64,000 nucleotides of DNA from positions 372,001-436,000 of the forward strand of contig NZ_JAPWDU010000003.1 in assembly GCF_027257155.1 (NCBI RefSeq), read 5' to 3'. The notes below the pieces were generated by a model, which did no database searches, had not been told where the DNA came from, and saw nothing but the letters and a program-made list of their open reading frames with translations. The DNA is from Cerasicoccus sp. TK19100 (GTDB lineage: Bacteria; Verrucomicrobiota; Verrucomicrobiia; Opitutales; Cerasicoccaceae). Each line of letters starts with the position of its first letter. Position 1 is the stretch's first letter. The position numbers and the translations under genes are program-made. This document shows, one piece after another, positions 30,002 through 38,811 of the stretch.

Positions 30002-30643
30002 ATGAAACCAGACGACCAACCCACGGATCCCCTCGACGCGCTGCTCAGCCGTCAGCCCGTGAAGCCCAAGGCGGACTTCGCGGAGCGGACCCTTGCGCGT
30101 CTGGATAAGGAGCTCGCCGAACGCCCCGAAGCTGCGGCCTTCGATGCCGAGCTGGACGCGTTGCTCGCCGCCCAGCCACTCAAGCCCAGTGCCGAGCTGA
30201 CGGACAAAGTCTTGGCCGAAATTTCGGCTGATCAAACTGCGCAGCCAGAGGAAAACAAAATCATCGGCTTCCCCTCATGGGTGGTCGCGCTGGGCTCGAT
30301 CGCCGCGCTGATGGTGCTCGGCATGTTCAGCTTTATCACGCTTTTCGACTACGCCAAGAGCCAGAAACAACCCACCGGCCCGGCCATCGTCCAGAACGAC
30401 GCGTCCGCGCAAACGACTTCTGACCAAACGCCGGAAACCACAACCACACAGCCAGACACCGAGACCGAGGTTTACGTGGCCAGCGTCGAGTCCAGCGACA
30501 TCCCGCTGCCGGGCAACGCCATGGACGAGTCGACCGAAATCGTGGAATTTGAAAACGTCCTGACCCTCGACGAAACGTTGGACGATATCCTGTTGCTCGC
30601 CGATCTGGAAACCCTGGACAGCCTTCAAGCCTTTCTTAACTAG
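30002..30643 (+). CDS. Probable membrane-anchored anti-sigma factor
   Basis: The 213 residues have a cytosolic N-terminus, one membrane helix (~residues 100-122, VVALGSIAALMVLGMFSFI) and a T/E/D-rich periplasmic tail. The N-terminus contains two copies of a ~30-residue unit: DALLSRQPVKPKADFAERTL and DALLAAQPLKPSAELTDKVL. That topology and position right after an ECF sigma gene are those of anti-sigma factors, although no ZAS zinc motif is seen. The call is by context; the duplicated unit could be the sigma-binding surface (inference). Confidence 0.65.
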   Translation: MKPDDQPTDPLDALLSRQPVKPKADFAERTLARLDKELAERPEAAAFDAELDALLAAQPLKPSAELTDKVLAEISADQTAQPEENKIIGFPSWVVALGSIAALMVLGMFSFITLFDYAKSQKQPTGPAIVQNDASAQTTSDQTPETTTTQPDTETEVYVASVESSDIPLPGNAMDESTEIVEFENVLTLDETLDDILLLADLETLDSLQAFLN

Positions 30644-30645
30644 CC

Positions 30646-31437
30646 ATGTTCGCCGTAAAATACAGTCGCCCTCGCATCCTGATCGCCACGCTTTCGCTGA
30701 GCGCGCTGACGCTGGGCGGATTGTTCGCGCAAAACCAGCGCTACCCGGGCCTGGCCGCACCGTTCGCACCACCTCCGCCACCTCCGCCCGCCGATGCGGT
30801 TGATGCGCCGCCACCACCCGACAATCGCCCATCCATGGAGCAACGGCAGGAGGCCAAGCGCCTCATCAATGAATTTAACGACTCCAGCGCCACCTACGAC
30901 GAAGAGCAAAGCGACCGCGTAACCATGGAGCAGCTTCACGCGCTGGAGCGCTTCCTCGAAATGCCCCCCGAGCAACTCGCCCGCATTCGCCAGACCATTG
31001 AGCGCGTCGAGGCCATGAGCCCGGAGGAGAAAGACGCCATTCGCGCCCGTATCGCCGCCTTCCGCAACCTGGAGGAAGAAAAGATCAACCGCATCCGGAA
31101 ATTTCACCAGGTGTGGAGCAATCTGGATCCGCAGGAGCGCCGCCTCGTCCACCGTTATATCATGACTCTCCCTCGCGATGAGGCGGAGCAAATCCGGCAA
31201 CAGACCGCCTCCATGTCCGCACAAGAGCAACTGGCACATTTTAATGAGCTGCTAGCCCGCGCCGAGGCCGCAGATGCCGCTGGAGAGCTGCCCTCGATGG
31301 CGGACAACATCCGCCGCTGGCGTCGTGACCGTCGTGACAATAGCGACAACGGCCGCGACCAGAATGGCTACATGAACACCCGCCGCCAGCAGGAGGAGCC
31401 TCTTCCCGGCCCCCCGCCAAGCCAACCAGCGGAGTAA
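30646..31437 (+). CDS. Exported DUF3106-like helical protein
   Basis: The 263 residues begin with a signal peptide (ILIATLSLSALTLGGLFAQ) and a proline-rich stretch (APPPPPPPADAVDAPPPPD). The body repeats helical units resembling DUF3106: QLARIRQTIERVEAMSPEEK, DAIRARIAAFRNLEEEK, WSNLDPQERRLVHRYIMTL. A Gly/Pro tail ends it. Start is 2 bases after the preceding stop, so it is surely in the operon. CpxP-like periplasmic repression of the sigma system is one possible role (inference). Confidence 0.75.
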   Translation: MFAVKYSRPRILIATLSLSALTLGGLFAQNQRYPGLAAPFAPPPPPPPADAVDAPPPPDNRPSMEQRQEAKRLINEFNDSSATYDEEQSDRVTMEQLHALERFLEMPPEQLARIRQTIERVEAMSPEEKDAIRARIAAFRNLEEEKINRIRKFHQVWSNLDPQERRLVHRYIMTLPRDEAEQIRQQTASMSAQEQLAHFNELLARAEAADAAGELPSMADNIRRWRRDRRDNSDNGRDQNGYMNTRRQQEEPLPGPPPSQPAE

Positions 31438-31532
31438 TTTGCGCGACCAAATCAAGCCACCGTTGCGGGCAGCGATAAACGCACTACACGATGTGCCGGT
31501 AAGAAAAGCTGTCATATAAAATCTCGCCGAGT

Positions 31533-32120
31533 CTAGCTAGCGGTCGATCCGGTGTTCGTGCTCGCTGCAGACTTTTTGGCGGCTCTTTTTCTAGCCGTCT
31601 TTTTGGTGGCAGCTTTTTTCGTCACTTTTTTCACGGCTTTTTTAGTGGCCTTCTTAGCGACGGCCTTCTTAGCGGCTTTTTTCACCGACGCTTTTTTAGC
31701 TGCCTTTTTGGCGGTCGCCTTTTTGGCTGTTTTCTTCGCGGCGACTTTCTTGCTAGCTGCCTTCTTGACCGCTTTCTTGGAAACTTTTTTAGCCGCCTTT
31801 TTGGTCGTCACCTTCTTGGCCGCGGACTTTTTCGCGCCGGCTTTCTTTTTACCGGACTTCTTCGACTTCTTAGGCGTGGCCTTGGCATCGGCCTCAGCCG
31901 CGGCCTGCTCGGAATAGACGGTCTCGTGGATCTTGCTTAAGTTGTCCTCGATCTTGGCAATGACCGGCGAGGTCAGCTCGTAAGTGGAGTTGTAGATATT
32001 CGTGAGGGTATCACAGGTCTTATCCAGGAGGTCCTCGTGATAGTCGCGGGACTTCACTTTCTGCGTGCGCAGAAACTTCTTCATCTTCTTCGCGAGCTGG
32101 CCTTTTTTTAATTTTTTCAT
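31533..32120 (-). CDS. Histone H1-like Lys/Ala-rich DNA-binding protein
   Basis: The 195 residues have a short structured head (SRDYHEDLLDKTCDTLTNIY, ~20-70) and a tail of ~125 residues made of KKA/AKK repeats (for example KKAAKKASVKKAAKKAVAKK), like eukaryotic H1 tails and bacterial AlgP/Hc1-type proteins. It should compact or bridge DNA electrostatically. The ATG at 32120 has an AAAGGC ribosome-binding sequence before it; the longer frame starts with TTG at 32147. Repeat-driven length variation between strains is expected. Confidence 0.85.
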   Translation of the reverse strand: MKKLKKGQLAKKMKKFLRTQKVKSRDYHEDLLDKTCDTLTNIYNSTYELTSPVIAKIEDNLSKIHETVYSEQAAAEADAKATPKKSKKSGKKKAGAKKSAAKKVTTKKAAKKVSKKAVKKAASKKVAAKKTAKKATAKKAAKKASVKKAAKKAVAKKATKKAVKKVTKKAATKKTARKRAAKKSAASTNTGSTAS

Positions 32121-32231
32121 AGTCTTGCCTTTCAGTCGTTTAGGCAATGTTAGGAACCATATCAGCGTTTGGCAAGAAAACGTTACGAAGCTTGGGCTTT
32201 CTGCATAAACCTTCCTATCGAAGTGTGCAGC

Positions 32232-32831
32232 CTAAAGAATCTTTGGGCTGCGGCGTATAAAAACACATATGAAGATCGCTGAACCAGCCAAAGCGCAAAA
32301 GCTTGCTGGCTCAGGTATACTGGAGCTGGTAATTTTAACCGGCTGAAAACCTTCACCCGATAATCGAACGCCAAGCAAAAGGTTTTGCCCAATCAAGCCC
32401 TCGAGTTTGGCTCGTCCTTCTGCTCCAAGACCTGAGTAGGACTGGTAATAGCCATTGCCGGTAATCGTCTGATAAACTGCATCAGTAACATTGAGTTGGA
32501 AAATGATATCGCCTCCAGACCAGATTTGAGAGGCCAAAACTGTATCAGAGTAATAGCCTCCAGGATGACCAACATTCGTATCGAAAGCTTTTTCGTTCCA
32601 GTAATCTACGACGCTGTTTGTCGTGCCGCCAAGGTCTCGAAGACTCCAAGAAATAAGTCCCGCTCCCCCAATATCATGTGGAGTTCCACTATCTGAGCCA
32701 AAAATCGCGAATTCTTTGGTATTGGTGTTGAGTCTGAGTTCTAGAACCGCTGAAGCATTGCACGCCAATATCAGGAATAGTGAAAGACAGAAGAATTGAC
32801 GAATTAGAGTCTTGTTCGGTTTGCGCAGCAT
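32232..32831 (-). CDS. Second PEP-CTERM exported protein
   Basis: The 199 residues start with a signal peptide (FFCLSLFLILACNASAV) after a basic N-terminus and end with a PEP-CTERM tail: SIPEPASFCAL, a hydrophobic helix and RRSPKIL. The body is short and beta-rich (AVLELRLNTNTKEFAIFGSD). ATG 32831 is chosen over an upstream open frame that lacks a signal. The gene and its flanks are AT-richer than the surrounding genes, which hints at separate acquisition. Confidence 0.78.
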   Translation of the reverse strand: MLRKPNKTLIRQFFCLSLFLILACNASAVLELRLNTNTKEFAIFGSDSGTPHDIGGAGLISWSLRDLGGTTNSVVDYWNEKAFDTNVGHPGGYYSDTVLASQIWSGGDIIFQLNVTDAVYQTITGNGYYQSYSGLGAEGRAKLEGLIGQNLLLGVRLSGEGFQPVKITSSSIPEPASFCALAGSAIFICVFIRRSPKIL

Positions 32832-33059
32832 AATGTGAACACTCGAACTATTAACAAACACACGCACAAGAAAAAGCATGTAGCAATATGGTTAATTATT
32901 ACACCATAAAGCCACATAACTTTTATATATGCTGCAAAACTCAACAATAAAAGCGGGCAGAAAACACGAGTAAAACAGCTATTGCAAAATAAAAATGGTT
33001 ACAAACTAGCAATACCATGTCGCATCATTTTGGAATCTATCGGTCCAGCCGGACGTTGC

Positions 33060-33941
33060 CTAGTAGCCGACGGTGCGGCCGAGATAATTGATCATCCAGT
33101 GCTCTTTCCAGAGGCGGTAGCGGCCCTCGAAGGACAGGCGACCGTGCTCTTCCTGAAACTCGTGCGGGAGCAGGTAACCGGACTGCAAATTCGCAATTTC
33201 CAGGCTGGTTTGCTGGCGATTCATGTCGTCCAGCGAATCGTCGTCTTCCCACATCTCGACGTTGACGCCCTCACGAAGCAAGCGGCGGCGATGGTAACGC
33301 AGGAGCTTGTCGAGCTTGCGCATGAGCGGCTTGCGGACGATGAACCATTTCTCCGGATAAAATCCACCAAAGGGCATGGTGAGGTTCGACGTGATGACTC
33401 GCTCGCCCTCACGCGTCTTGGTGGTGAGCACGTAGCACACTTGGTGCGAGTTAACGCCGTTGGGGAAAAACATGACCTGTAGCCGTACGAGGCCCTGCTC
33501 ATCCTGATAAATGCTGGAGCGGATCACGAAGTCCTTAATCAGCTCGGCCTTCAGGGAATCCATCTTCTTAAAGCCCGTGCTGCGGAGCCAGTCGCGCAGC
33601 AGAATAAAGCGCTTGTCAGCCGGCCACTCGTCACCCTCGGAGTTCTTGCGAAAGCGCGGAAACAGCGGGATCGGCCCTTTGCTCACCGCACACACCTCCA
33701 GCCAATTGTAGAGCGTTTCGAGCAAAAACCAGCCCAGAAACGAGACCGCCGCGAGCACCCAAAATGGACGCTCCGACCAGCCAAATTCACGCGCCGCCGC
33801 CGCCACTGTAAAGGCGAACAGCAACCAGCGAAGCCAACGATTGAGTATCGACAGAACCGGGCTTTGCCAGTGATTGTTCGCCAAACTGATCCCCAGCGAG
33901 AGGATCAACAGGCCGAATACAATCTGTGTGCAAACTGACAT
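33060..33941 (-). CDS. Membrane-anchored protein of unknown function next to dnaN
   Basis: The 293 residues have three hydrophobic segments (about 5-20, 35-50 and 60-82) and a cytosolic C-terminus rich in aromatic and basic residues (KLDKLLRYHRRRLLREG, YRLWKEHWMINYLGRTVGY). No known domain recognised. It lies 78 bases downstream of dnaN on the same strand and may be co-transcribed, though no functional link is evident. Confidence 0.65.
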   Translation of the reverse strand: MSVCTQIVFGLLILSLGISLANNHWQSPVLSILNRWLRWLLFAFTVAAAAREFGWSERPFWVLAAVSFLGWFLLETLYNWLEVCAVSKGPIPLFPRFRKNSEGDEWPADKRFILLRDWLRSTGFKKMDSLKAELIKDFVIRSSIYQDEQGLVRLQVMFFPNGVNSHQVCYVLTTKTREGERVITSNLTMPFGGFYPEKWFIVRKPLMRKLDKLLRYHRRRLLREGVNVEMWEDDDSLDDMNRQQTSLEIANLQSGYLLPHEFQEEHGRLSFEGRYRLWKEHWMINYLGRTVGY

Positions 33942-34019
33942 TTAGCGGTTTAGACGGCGAAATAGGGGGTTGGGTTCCATATTTCACCAGGGGCCGAAAC
34001 CCGGGCGGGAGACGCTCCC

Positions 34020-35147
34020 TTAGTTCAAGCGCAACGGCATGATGACGCACAGGAAACTATCCAGGGTCTTAAACACGCCAGGGCTGAGCTCGTCCTTAAA
34101 TTCAAAGTAAACCTCGTCTTGGGCGAGGGCCTTGAGCGGATCCAGCAGGAACTGCGGATTGAAGGCCACGGTGACCTCGCCGCCTTCGTAGCTGATGGCC
34201 ATGGACTCGTGGGACTCGCCGTATTCGGGCGACGAACCGGTGATCTCGAGCAGATTGTCCGACAGCTTCAACTTCACGGAGTTGTTTTTGTCGCTCGTCA
34301 CGAGTGCTGCGCGCTGCACGCATTCAGCCAACAACTCACGTTCGATTTTGATCCGGTTTTCGGTCTCCTTGGGGATGACCTGCTTGTAGTCCGGATACTT
34401 GCCCTCGACGATCTTGGAGACGAGGTAAATGGAGTCCACCAGGCCACTGTCGTCATCGGTTGCGATCTGGATCTCGAAAGCCACCTGACGGTCGCTAAAG
34501 GTAATTTTCACGTCCTCGCCCTGGCCGAGCAAGCGCTGCAGCTCGTCCACCGTCTTCGCTGGCAGGATGAGGTCACCGGCGTTGTCTTCGACAACTTCCA
34601 CTTCGTTGCTGCACAGGGCCAGGCGGCGGCCATCGGTGGCGACGAGGGTCATCGAATTATCGCGGAACTGGAAGAACACGCCGTTGAGGATGTAGCGGTT
34701 CTCGTCCTTGGACTGAGCGTAGGAGACGTTCTTGAGCATGCCCACGACGTCGTCCTGCTTGAGATTGAAAATGTGCTGGTCGGCAAAGCTCGGCAGTGGC
34801 GGGAACTCGTCCTCGCTGATGCCCATGATGCGGAACAGGGAGCCGCCGGAAGTGATCTTGGCCTGATTGCCGGAAGAGGCGTCCACTTCGACCTCGCTGT
34901 TGGGCAGGGCGCGGACGATGGTGGCCAGCTTGCGGACCGGAAGCGTAATGCCGCCGGGCTGGGAGACTTCGGCCTTGATGCGGCAACGGATGCCGAGGTC
35001 GAGATTCGTAGTTGTCAGGGATAGCTGGTTACCTTCGGCCTGGATGAGCACGTTGCTGAGGATGGGCATCGTGGCGCGGGAGCCCACCACGTTCAGCACC
35101 TGTTGCAGGCCGGTAGCGAAATGATCACGGTGAATCTTGAACTTCAT
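34020..35147 (-). CDS. dnaN: DNA polymerase III sliding clamp (beta subunit)
   Basis: DnaN dimerises into the ring that tethers polymerase III to DNA. The 375 residues match in length and carry the family's three repeated domains; landmarks are [30 protein letters not shown] and [11 protein letters not shown] near 150-180, and the C-terminal [10 protein letters not shown] that closes clamp proteins. No dnaA or recF is adjacent here, unlike the classic dnaA-dnaN order. A candidate promoter is at 35229-35255. Confidence 0.97.
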   Translation of the reverse strand: MKFKIHRDHFATGLQQVLNVVGSRATMPILSNVLIQAEGNQLSLTTTNLDLGIRCRIKAEVSQPGGITLPVRKLATIVRALPNSEVEVDASSGNQAKITSGGSLFRIMGISEDEFPPLPSFADQHIFNLKQDDVVGMLKNVSYAQSKDENRYILNGVFFQFRDNSMTLVATDGRRLALCSNEVEVVEDNAGDLILPAKTVDELQRLLGQGEDVKITFSDRQVAFEIQIATDDDSGLVDSIYLVSKIVEGKYPDYKQVIPKETENRIKIERELLAECVQRAALVTSDKNNSVKLKLSDNLLEITGSSPEYGESHESMAISYEGGEVTVAFNPQFLLDPLKALAQDEVYFEFKDELSPGVFKTLDSFLCVIMPLRLN

Positions 35148-35228
35148 TGGAACAAAAAGTGGGTGTTTTCGGACTTACTGGCAACGTTAGATTATTAGGA
35201 AAATATTTTATAAAATTCTCTATTCCCT

Positions 35229-35255
35229 ATTATAGGCGGAGCATGAGTGTAACAA
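35229..35255 (-). promoter_or_regulatory. dnaN: Candidate dnaN promoter
   Basis: On the minus strand a perfect TATAAT (35229-35234) is preceded by TTGTTA (35250-35255) with a 15-base spacer. The -35 is imperfect and the spacing short. The rest of the 371-base gap 35148-35518 shows no gene and no DnaA-box cluster. Confidence 0.35.
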
Positions 35256-35518
35256 GCCTGTAACTGCCTGTTTTCAAACAGCTTGCGCCAGAGATTGAAG
35301 GGGAATAACTTTGAGGGCAAGCCCGAACAAAGAATAACATGTCAGTAAGTTGCCGCTTATTCGCAACTATCCCCTGAGTTACCCCCACGTTGTTCCGAAT
35401 GAGTTTCGGCCGCGTTTCGAAGGTGTTTCCTTGAAGATGTTTCGCTGCGTTTGCTGGGAGGATGTTGAGAAATATGGTGAGGCGAATTTGAAAATTGGCA
35501 CCCAGAAACCACATGGAA

Positions 35519-35866
35519 TTATGACTGTTCGCGCTGGACATTGATGGTGTGCTGTCGATCGGCCGATGTGGATATAAAAGTATCCTCATACTGCTCAGCG
35601 TTGAATCGGCTGCCGCGCATCGTCGACCAAACTTCACTGCCCTCACTGACTAATTCATCGAACAAGTGAAATGCATCCGTTGCCCGGATGAAAATACAAT
35701 TCGCTTCGGTGGCGTATTTTGCGGCTTCAGTCTCGGCTTTGAGATACGCTTCGTTTTCCGAGGCGCATTTCCACAGGGTGATCCTCTCTTCAAATAACGT
35801 TTCTCCTTTCCTGGCTCGCGTGGGATGCGAGAACAGGCAGCGGACGGCATACCAGGGCTCTTTCAT
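35519..35866 (-). CDS. DUF4288-like small protein
   Basis: Starting at ATG 35866, 115 residues: KEPWYAVRCLFSHPTRARKG, then YEER-like FEERITLWKCASENEAYLKA and EAAKYATEANCIFIRATDAF. That pattern (WYAVRC ... ERITLW ... AEAEA..YA) is typical of DUF4288 proteins, whose function is unknown. The start is 1 base after the stop of the upstream membrane-protein gene, so they form a translationally coupled pair. Composition is more AT-rich than dnaN. Confidence 0.72.
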   Translation of the reverse strand: MKEPWYAVRCLFSHPTRARKGETLFEERITLWKCASENEAYLKAETEAAKYATEANCIFIRATDAFHLFDELVSEGSEVWSTMRGSRFNAEQYEDTFISTSADRQHTINVQREQS

Positions 35867-35867
35867 A

Positions 35868-36158
35868 TCAAAGCTGTTGAGTGGCGTGAAATGCCTGACG
35901 GTCCAAGGCAATAAGTGGAGAGAAAAGATAACCGAGGAAATTTCCCGAATACTCAATCTGGCCGTCGATCGTTTGGCGCTTGTGGAATTCCATTCCTTTG
36001 GGCTGCCATACCATTTCATTCGTAATTGAGAGGCCCACGGCGTAGCGCGTTTCACCATTCTGCCAAGGCTGATACTTTCCCAGTAAGCTTGCGGTCAGGT
36101 ATAAACCAAAATACGCGGCGGCAACGATTGCACATCCGTATCTCAGCTGTTTCTTCAT
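35868..36158 (-). CDS. Small single-pass membrane or exported protein
   Basis: The 96 residues begin with a basic stretch and a hydrophobic helix (YGCAIVAAAYFGLYLTASLL) that could be a signal anchor, followed by a polar domain (MVWQPKGMEFHKRQTIDGQI). No family recognised. It is coupled to the DUF4288-like gene, separated by 1 base. Confidence 0.65.
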   Translation of the reverse strand: MKKQLRYGCAIVAAAYFGLYLTASLLGKYQPWQNGETRYAVGLSITNEMVWQPKGMEFHKRQTIDGQIEYSGNFLGYLFSPLIALDRQAFHATQQL

Positions 36159-36311
36159 GTCTTAATAGGTTAATCATTGTCTGTTAGATGTCCAAGCGAA
36201 AGCGCCAATCAACTTGATCGCAGGCATAGCCGCGCCATTCTGTTGACACCCGGCATGGCGCTGTCATGACTTAACGTGTAAGGGTTTCTCCCAATCTTAA
36301 CCATTTGCCGC

Positions 36312-36995
36312 ATGTTGCGAACTTTGCTGAGTGCTCTCCTATTAATGACGTTGGTTCCCGCCAGCGCCGATTTGCCGCCGCCACCAGGTTACTCATCCGA
36401 GGTGAAAGAACGCCCGAACCCGCGTCAGCGTTCGCGAAGCAGCATCCCGGAATCAGGCGAGCGTGGTTCAGCCCCCATCGTGCAGTCCGGCATGATCGTG
36501 ATCAATGACGCGGTGGGCGATATCTCCAAAGCAACGGCTAAGGAACACCTGGACTTTGTCCGCGTAACCTTGGCACCCTTAAGCGAGAGCGACATTCTCG
36601 TAACGGTGGAGTTCGCTGAGCCGATGCCCAGCGATGCGGCGGAGGACGAGTATTGCGATATCTTTTTCAGCCTCGATCTGGATCGCGATTCCGGCACGGG
36701 CACCGAGTTTGGGCAGTTGGGCATCGATTGCGCCATCAAATTTAAGGGCTACGATGCGGTCCAGCCCTGGGAAGGCCGGGTAAAGGCCCATAGTGACGTT
36801 GCCAATGACTACGGCCTGAAAGTGCAAGATGTCCAATACGGCGATCAGGCTTTGTCATTTCTCCTGCGCGCCACTGGCCCGAAGAAATTGCAGAACTTCG
36901 GCCTGCATATGGGCGCAATGGCGAACTACCGCTCCGTGGACACGATACCGAATGCCTCGCCGCTCTACATCGATCTCAGCCAAGTGGGCTATTAG
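36312..36995 (+). CDS. Exported protein of unknown function
   Basis: The 227 residues start with a signal peptide (MLRTLLSALLLMTLVPASAD), then a low-complexity P/R/S stretch (~25-55) and a compact beta-rich domain (IFFSLDLDRDSGTGTEFGQL has an acidic Asp/Gly loop that might bind calcium). No family recognised. It stands alone and is followed 6 bases later by a 222-bp inverted-repeat element. Confidence 0.7.
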   Translation: MLRTLLSALLLMTLVPASADLPPPPGYSSEVKERPNPRQRSRSSIPESGERGSAPIVQSGMIVINDAVGDISKATAKEHLDFVRVTLAPLSESDILVTVEFAEPMPSDAAEDEYCDIFFSLDLDRDSGTGTEFGQLGIDCAIKFKGYDAVQPWEGRVKAHSDVANDYGLKVQDVQYGDQALSFLLRATGPKKLQNFGLHMGAMANYRSVDTIPNASPLYIDLSQVGY

Positions 36996-37000
36996 AGTGC

Positions 37001-37222
37001 AGGGCGAACGGACATTCAACTTTCAGCAAATTTGCCCCAACGGGGCTACGCAACTATAGCCCAGGGTTGGCTTGAGGCCGCAGAGCGGCTGAACGCCTAC
37101 CCTGGGAATGCGAATACGTAAATTGCCTATCCCAACGGGATTGCGCAAAACGACAGCTTGCGCAGCCCCGTTGGGGCAGTGTTTGTAGCAATCAAGATAT
37201 AAAATGAATGTCCGTTGGCCCT
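37001..37222. repeat. 222-bp nested inverted-repeat (MITE-like) element
   Basis: Outer arms 37001-37018 and 37205-37222 match 17 of 18 as reverse complements (core AACGGACATTCA). Inner arms 37033-37053 and 37158-37178 match 20 of 21 (core CCCCAACGGGGC). A third related unit CCCAACGGGATTGCGCAA is near 37131. CCCAGGG/CCCTGGG lie between. No open frame inside. Confidence 0.8.
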
Positions 37223-37291
37223 AGCCTTTGAAAATCGGCTGCGATCGCGGTGATCCTTTTGTTAACCGATCCGGCACGGCTCCCAAGTGCA

Positions 37292-37323
37292 TAGAAAAGG
37301 AGGCGCATTGCGGCACCTCCTTT
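37292..37323 (-). terminator. Intrinsic terminator after the small membrane protein gene
   Basis: Perfect 8-bp stem AAAGGAGG (37296-37303... on plus) with CCTCCTTT (ending 37323) and a 12-base loop; on the minus strand the stem is followed by TTTTCTAT. Confidence 0.7.
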
Positions 37324-37368
37324 GGGGAATCTACGATCCCTATCGAGAAAATTGGTATGCTGGATGGT

Positions 37369-37614
37369 TCAGGCTGCCGGCTCGTCCTGCCGACTATCGT
37401 CCAGATATTGGTGCAGGCGCCAGGTTCCGATAACGAGGCCGAGCAGACCGGAGGCGAGCATCAGGCGCTGGCCGGCGTGCCAATAGATGACGGCGAACAC
37501 CAGCAGGGCAAAGCCCAGCGAGAGAAAGATGAGTGATTGAGCGAAAGTTGAGCTGTTTTCATCTGGCGTGGCAACGCTCGCCAGGGTGGTCAGATGTTTT
37601 TCGATGTCCCTCAT
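37369..37614 (-). CDS. Small two-helix membrane protein
   Basis: The 81 residues have a polar N-terminus (MRDIEKHLTTLASVATPDEN) and two hydrophobic segments (SLIFLSLGFALLVFAVIYW and LMLASGLLGLVIGTW) ending in an acidic tail. No family recognised. A terminator follows at 37292-37323, which supports expression. Confidence 0.6.
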   Translation of the reverse strand: MRDIEKHLTTLASVATPDENSSTFAQSLIFLSLGFALLVFAVIYWHAGQRLMLASGLLGLVIGTWRLHQYLDDSRQDEPAA

Positions 37615-37835
37615 GATGGGACTTAAGATACTGGATTATGCATACAGGCTGCAAGAAATCAGGTGGTCATTTATCCTTCACCAGCTGAATTTTGAAATGC
37701 GTATCTTTCGTTGGTAGAACACCTTAGCCGATTCTCATTTCTGAAGAAATGCAGCGCTGCCGATACAGTCGCGACAAAAAGAAAAAGGGGTATAGGCCCT
37801 ATTTGCGACTTTTCGCCATTGGGCTATTTACCTTA

Positions 37836-38693
37836 CTAGCGGAAGAGCATCACCGGGATGAGGCAGCGGCGGATGAGGTCCGTGGTGGTGCTACCGATGA
37901 GCAGCTCACGGATGCGGCTGTGGCCATAGGCACCCATGATGAGCAGGTCGATACCGCTGCGCTCGACATAGTTCACGATCTCGTCTTCGACGTCGCCGGT
38001 GAGCAGTTGGCAATTGGCGTTGATGCCGGCTTCTTCCAGGCGGCCTTCTGCGACACGCAGGGAGCGGGCCAGCTCGTCATCGCCGTGGCCGTTGCTCACG
38101 GTGACCACGCTTAGCTCGATTCCGCGCAGGGCCGGCTCGGCAATGAGCCAGTCGATGGCCTTCTGAGCGCTGGCGCTGCCATCGAAGGCGATGACCGCCT
38201 TTTGGATGTCGCGGAATTCGCGGTTGCAGATGAAGCAGGGTTGGCGCGATGCGCGGACCACACGCTCCAGGTTGCCGCCCAGGTGGTCCTTGGCCTGGCT
38301 GGCACCTTCGCCGCGTTTGCCGAGTAGGATCAGGTTGGCGGCGTCTTCACCGCTTTCGTAGGTATCGAGTGCGTCGACCAGCAGGCCGGTCTCGTGGCTA
38401 AAGACGATATTCTCCGCCGACACACCGGCTTCCATCAGCTCGCGGTGAGCGGCTTGCTCGACGAGTTTGGCCTTGTTGCTTTCCATCTCTTCGAGGGCGC
38501 CGGTCATCCCTTGATAAGGCGAAGCACCGAGGCTCCCGCCGAGATCAAGCAGGAAGGGCAGTTCAAATTCCCAGAGGCTGGAGACGTAAAGCGCCTCAAT
38601 ACGGGCCCCGGTTAGGCCCGACAGCCAAGCGGCGTAACGACATACGACGCGCGCGTAATCCGAGGCGTCTGTGCAAGCGAGTATCTTATTCAT
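37836..38693 (-). CDS. Second tandem universal stress protein
   Basis: The 285 residues hold two Usp domains (about 1-148 and 150-285). The second has the full ATP-binding signature G-x2-G-x9-G-S (GAYGHSRIRELLIGS); the first has a variant (GKRGEGASQAKDHLGG). It is only distantly similar to the Usp at 3813. It stands alone with a hairpin covering its ribosome-binding site (38696-38720). Expected role: stress-responsive nucleotide-binding regulator. Confidence 0.9.
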   Translation of the reverse strand: MNKILACTDASDYARVVCRYAAWLSGLTGARIEALYVSSLWEFELPFLLDLGGSLGASPYQGMTGALEEMESNKAKLVEQAAHRELMEAGVSAENIVFSHETGLLVDALDTYESGEDAANLILLGKRGEGASQAKDHLGGNLERVVRASRQPCFICNREFRDIQKAVIAFDGSASAQKAIDWLIAEPALRGIELSVVTVSNGHGDDELARSLRVAEGRLEEAGINANCQLLTGDVEDEIVNYVERSGIDLLIMGAYGHSRIRELLIGSTTTDLIRRCLIPVMLFR

Positions 38694-38695
38694 GG

Positions 38696-38720
38696 GGTTG
38701 TCCTTTGGTTAACGACAACC
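38696..38720 (-). promoter_or_regulatory. Inverted repeat overlapping the usp ribosome-binding site
   Basis: GGTTGTC (38696-38702) and GACAACC (38714-38720) are perfect 7-bp arms around an 11-base loop in the leader, 2 bases before the ATG at 38693. The AAAGGA ribosome-binding sequence spans the loop and stem, so the hairpin could hide it; an operator is the other reading. Confidence 0.4.
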
Positions 38721-38811
38721 TATGCACGAATGACACTAATCACAAGCCGAACCCACCGGAAATCAGTTATTTATGACTGTCGATTGGGCGCAAAGCCAAC
38801 GTGGAGCAGCT

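Noticed and set aside
35148-35518. Possible oriC beside dnaN
   Set aside because: No cluster of DnaA boxes (TTATNCACA) and no dnaA nearby.
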